Origin: Clostridia bacterium
GTDB taxonomy: Bacteria; Bacillota; Clostridia; Oscillospirales; CAG-272
Length of the DNA stretch: 64,000 nucleotides
Direction of reading: 5' to 3'
Assembly (NCBI GenBank): GCA_017465885.1
Contig: JAFTVG010000016.1
Span: 19,622 to 83,621 of the forward strand
Below, piece by piece: positions 63,440-64,000 of the stretch. Positions within the stretch are counted from its first letter, which is position 1; every line of letters begins with the position of its first letter. The position numbers and the translations under genes are program-made. Under the pieces are notes generated by a model. It searched no databases. It was given only the letters and a program-made list of their open reading frames with translations, and was not told where the DNA came from.

Positions 63440-64000
63440 TTACAGCCTCCAGTAGCAATAGCCTGCCGTTTCGTATGCCTTGCGGTCAAGCAGTCCCTTA
63501 ATGTCAAGAAGTACCTTTTGTCCCTTACCGAAGAAACAATCGGTGTCCTCCACGGTCAGGTTAGCAAAGGCACTGTGGGCAACAGCCAAAATGACGGCAT
63601 CCATTTCCTTGATTGAGGAAAGATCGGAAAATTCCACGCCATAGAGCATTTTTGCCTCTGATGCATCGGCGGTGGGGTCGGTAATGACAGGCTCAATGCC
63701 GTATTCCCGAAGTTCCTTCACGATATCGAATATCTTGGTGTTGCGGGTGTCGGGGCAGTTTTCTTTAAAGGTAAAACCCAAAATGGCAACCTTGGCGTTT
63801 TTTACGGTTTTGTTTGATTTAATCAAGTTCTTTACGCAGTTTTCTGCCACGTATTTACCCATATCGTCGTTGATGCGCCGTCCTGCGAGAATGATCTGGC
63901 TGTGGTAACCCAGCATTTCTGCCTTGTAGGTCAGATAGTAGGGGTCAACGCCAATGCAGTGTCCGCCCACCAAGCCGGGGTCAAATCTTAAAAAGTTCCA
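63440..64000 (-). CDS. Nucleotide-sugar dehydrogenase, C-terminal part, cut by window edge
   Basis: 187 codons seen; the 5' end lies beyond base 64000. The frame begins WNFLRFDPGLVGGHCIGVDPYYL, the GGHCIGVDP motif near the catalytic Cys of the UDP-glucose/UDP-GlcNAc dehydrogenase family having family-typical residues, and KVAILGFTFKENCPDTRNTK is the C-terminal domain signature. The pattern suits WbpO/TviB-type enzymes that make uronic acids from UDP-HexNAc, fitting with the C4-epimerase gene only one base away. Substrate choice is inferred. Confidence 0.9.
   Translation of the reverse strand, partial: WNFLRFDPGLVGGHCIGVDPYYLTYKAEMLGYHSQIILAGRRINDDMGKYVAENCVKNLIKSNKTVKNAKVAILGFTFKENCPDTRNTKIFDIVKELREYGIEPVITDPTADASEAKMLYGVEFSDLSSIKEMDAVILAVAHSAFANLTVEDTDCFFGKGQKVLLDIKGLLDRKAYETAGYCYWRL

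Overview
The window is a contiguous chromosomal piece from a spore-forming, low-to-moderate G+C Clostridia-like Bacillota. The evidence is a full-length sigma-K gene next to a SipL-type SPOCS/LysM spore protein, a T-box leader, Rrf2/NifS/NifU-type Fe-S genes, a YitT protein, near-consensus sigma-A promoters with 17-bp spacers and strong AGGAGG ribosome sites. The exact genus cannot be told from sequence alone; an uncultured gut or anaerobic lineage is an inference. No rRNA, tRNA, IS element, phage gene or CRISPR array was seen.

Layout. 1-7.8 kb holds housekeeping genes: a truncated NahK-like sugar kinase, a DtxR-type metal regulator, a P-loop protein, a flavin reductase, a pseudouridine synthase, murA with a structured leader, an M18 aminopeptidase and a CBS-pair protein. 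7.85-20.8 kb is a complete branched-chain amino acid operon (leuA-ilvB-ilvN-ilvC-ilvD-leuC-leuD-leuB-ilvA-ridA-ilvE) behind a T-box whose likely specifier is a Leu CUC codon. 20.8-32 kb is mixed: a small XRE regulator with a striking inverted-repeat operator, a large secreted peptidoglycan hydrolase with cohesin-like and dockerin-like ends, Gfo/Idh/MocA oxidoreductases with a sugar isomerase and a divergent AraC regulator, YitT, a phosphoesterase, Ppx/GppA and a SpoU methylase. 32-36 kb holds sigK, sipL and two lipoproteins.

36.0-42.4 kb is an aromatic amino acid operon (aroF-tyrA-aroB-aroA-pheA-aroE). In front of it I find a short leader ORF with seven consecutive Tyr/Phe codons and mutually exclusive hairpins, which is a classical ribosome-mediated attenuator. 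PheST follows on the opposite strand. 46.2-50.9 kb carries a coiled-coil hypothetical gene whose start lies in a triplicated 42-43 bp repeat, and a cysK-nifS-nifU-rrf2 operon with a pair of CCTA-N9-TAGG operators around its promoter.

50.9-64 kb (all minus strand, cut off at the right edge) is a Wzx/Wzy-type surface polysaccharide cluster. It encodes a nucleotide-sugar dehydrogenase and C4-epimerase (probable UDP-GalNAcA branch), a polymerase, three glycosyltransferases, an acetyltransferase with a possibly damaged N-terminus, a flippase, and CapE/CapF/CapG for UDP-N-acetyl-L-fucosamine. The middle of this cluster looks more A+T-rich than the rest of the window, as is common for exchanged polysaccharide genes.
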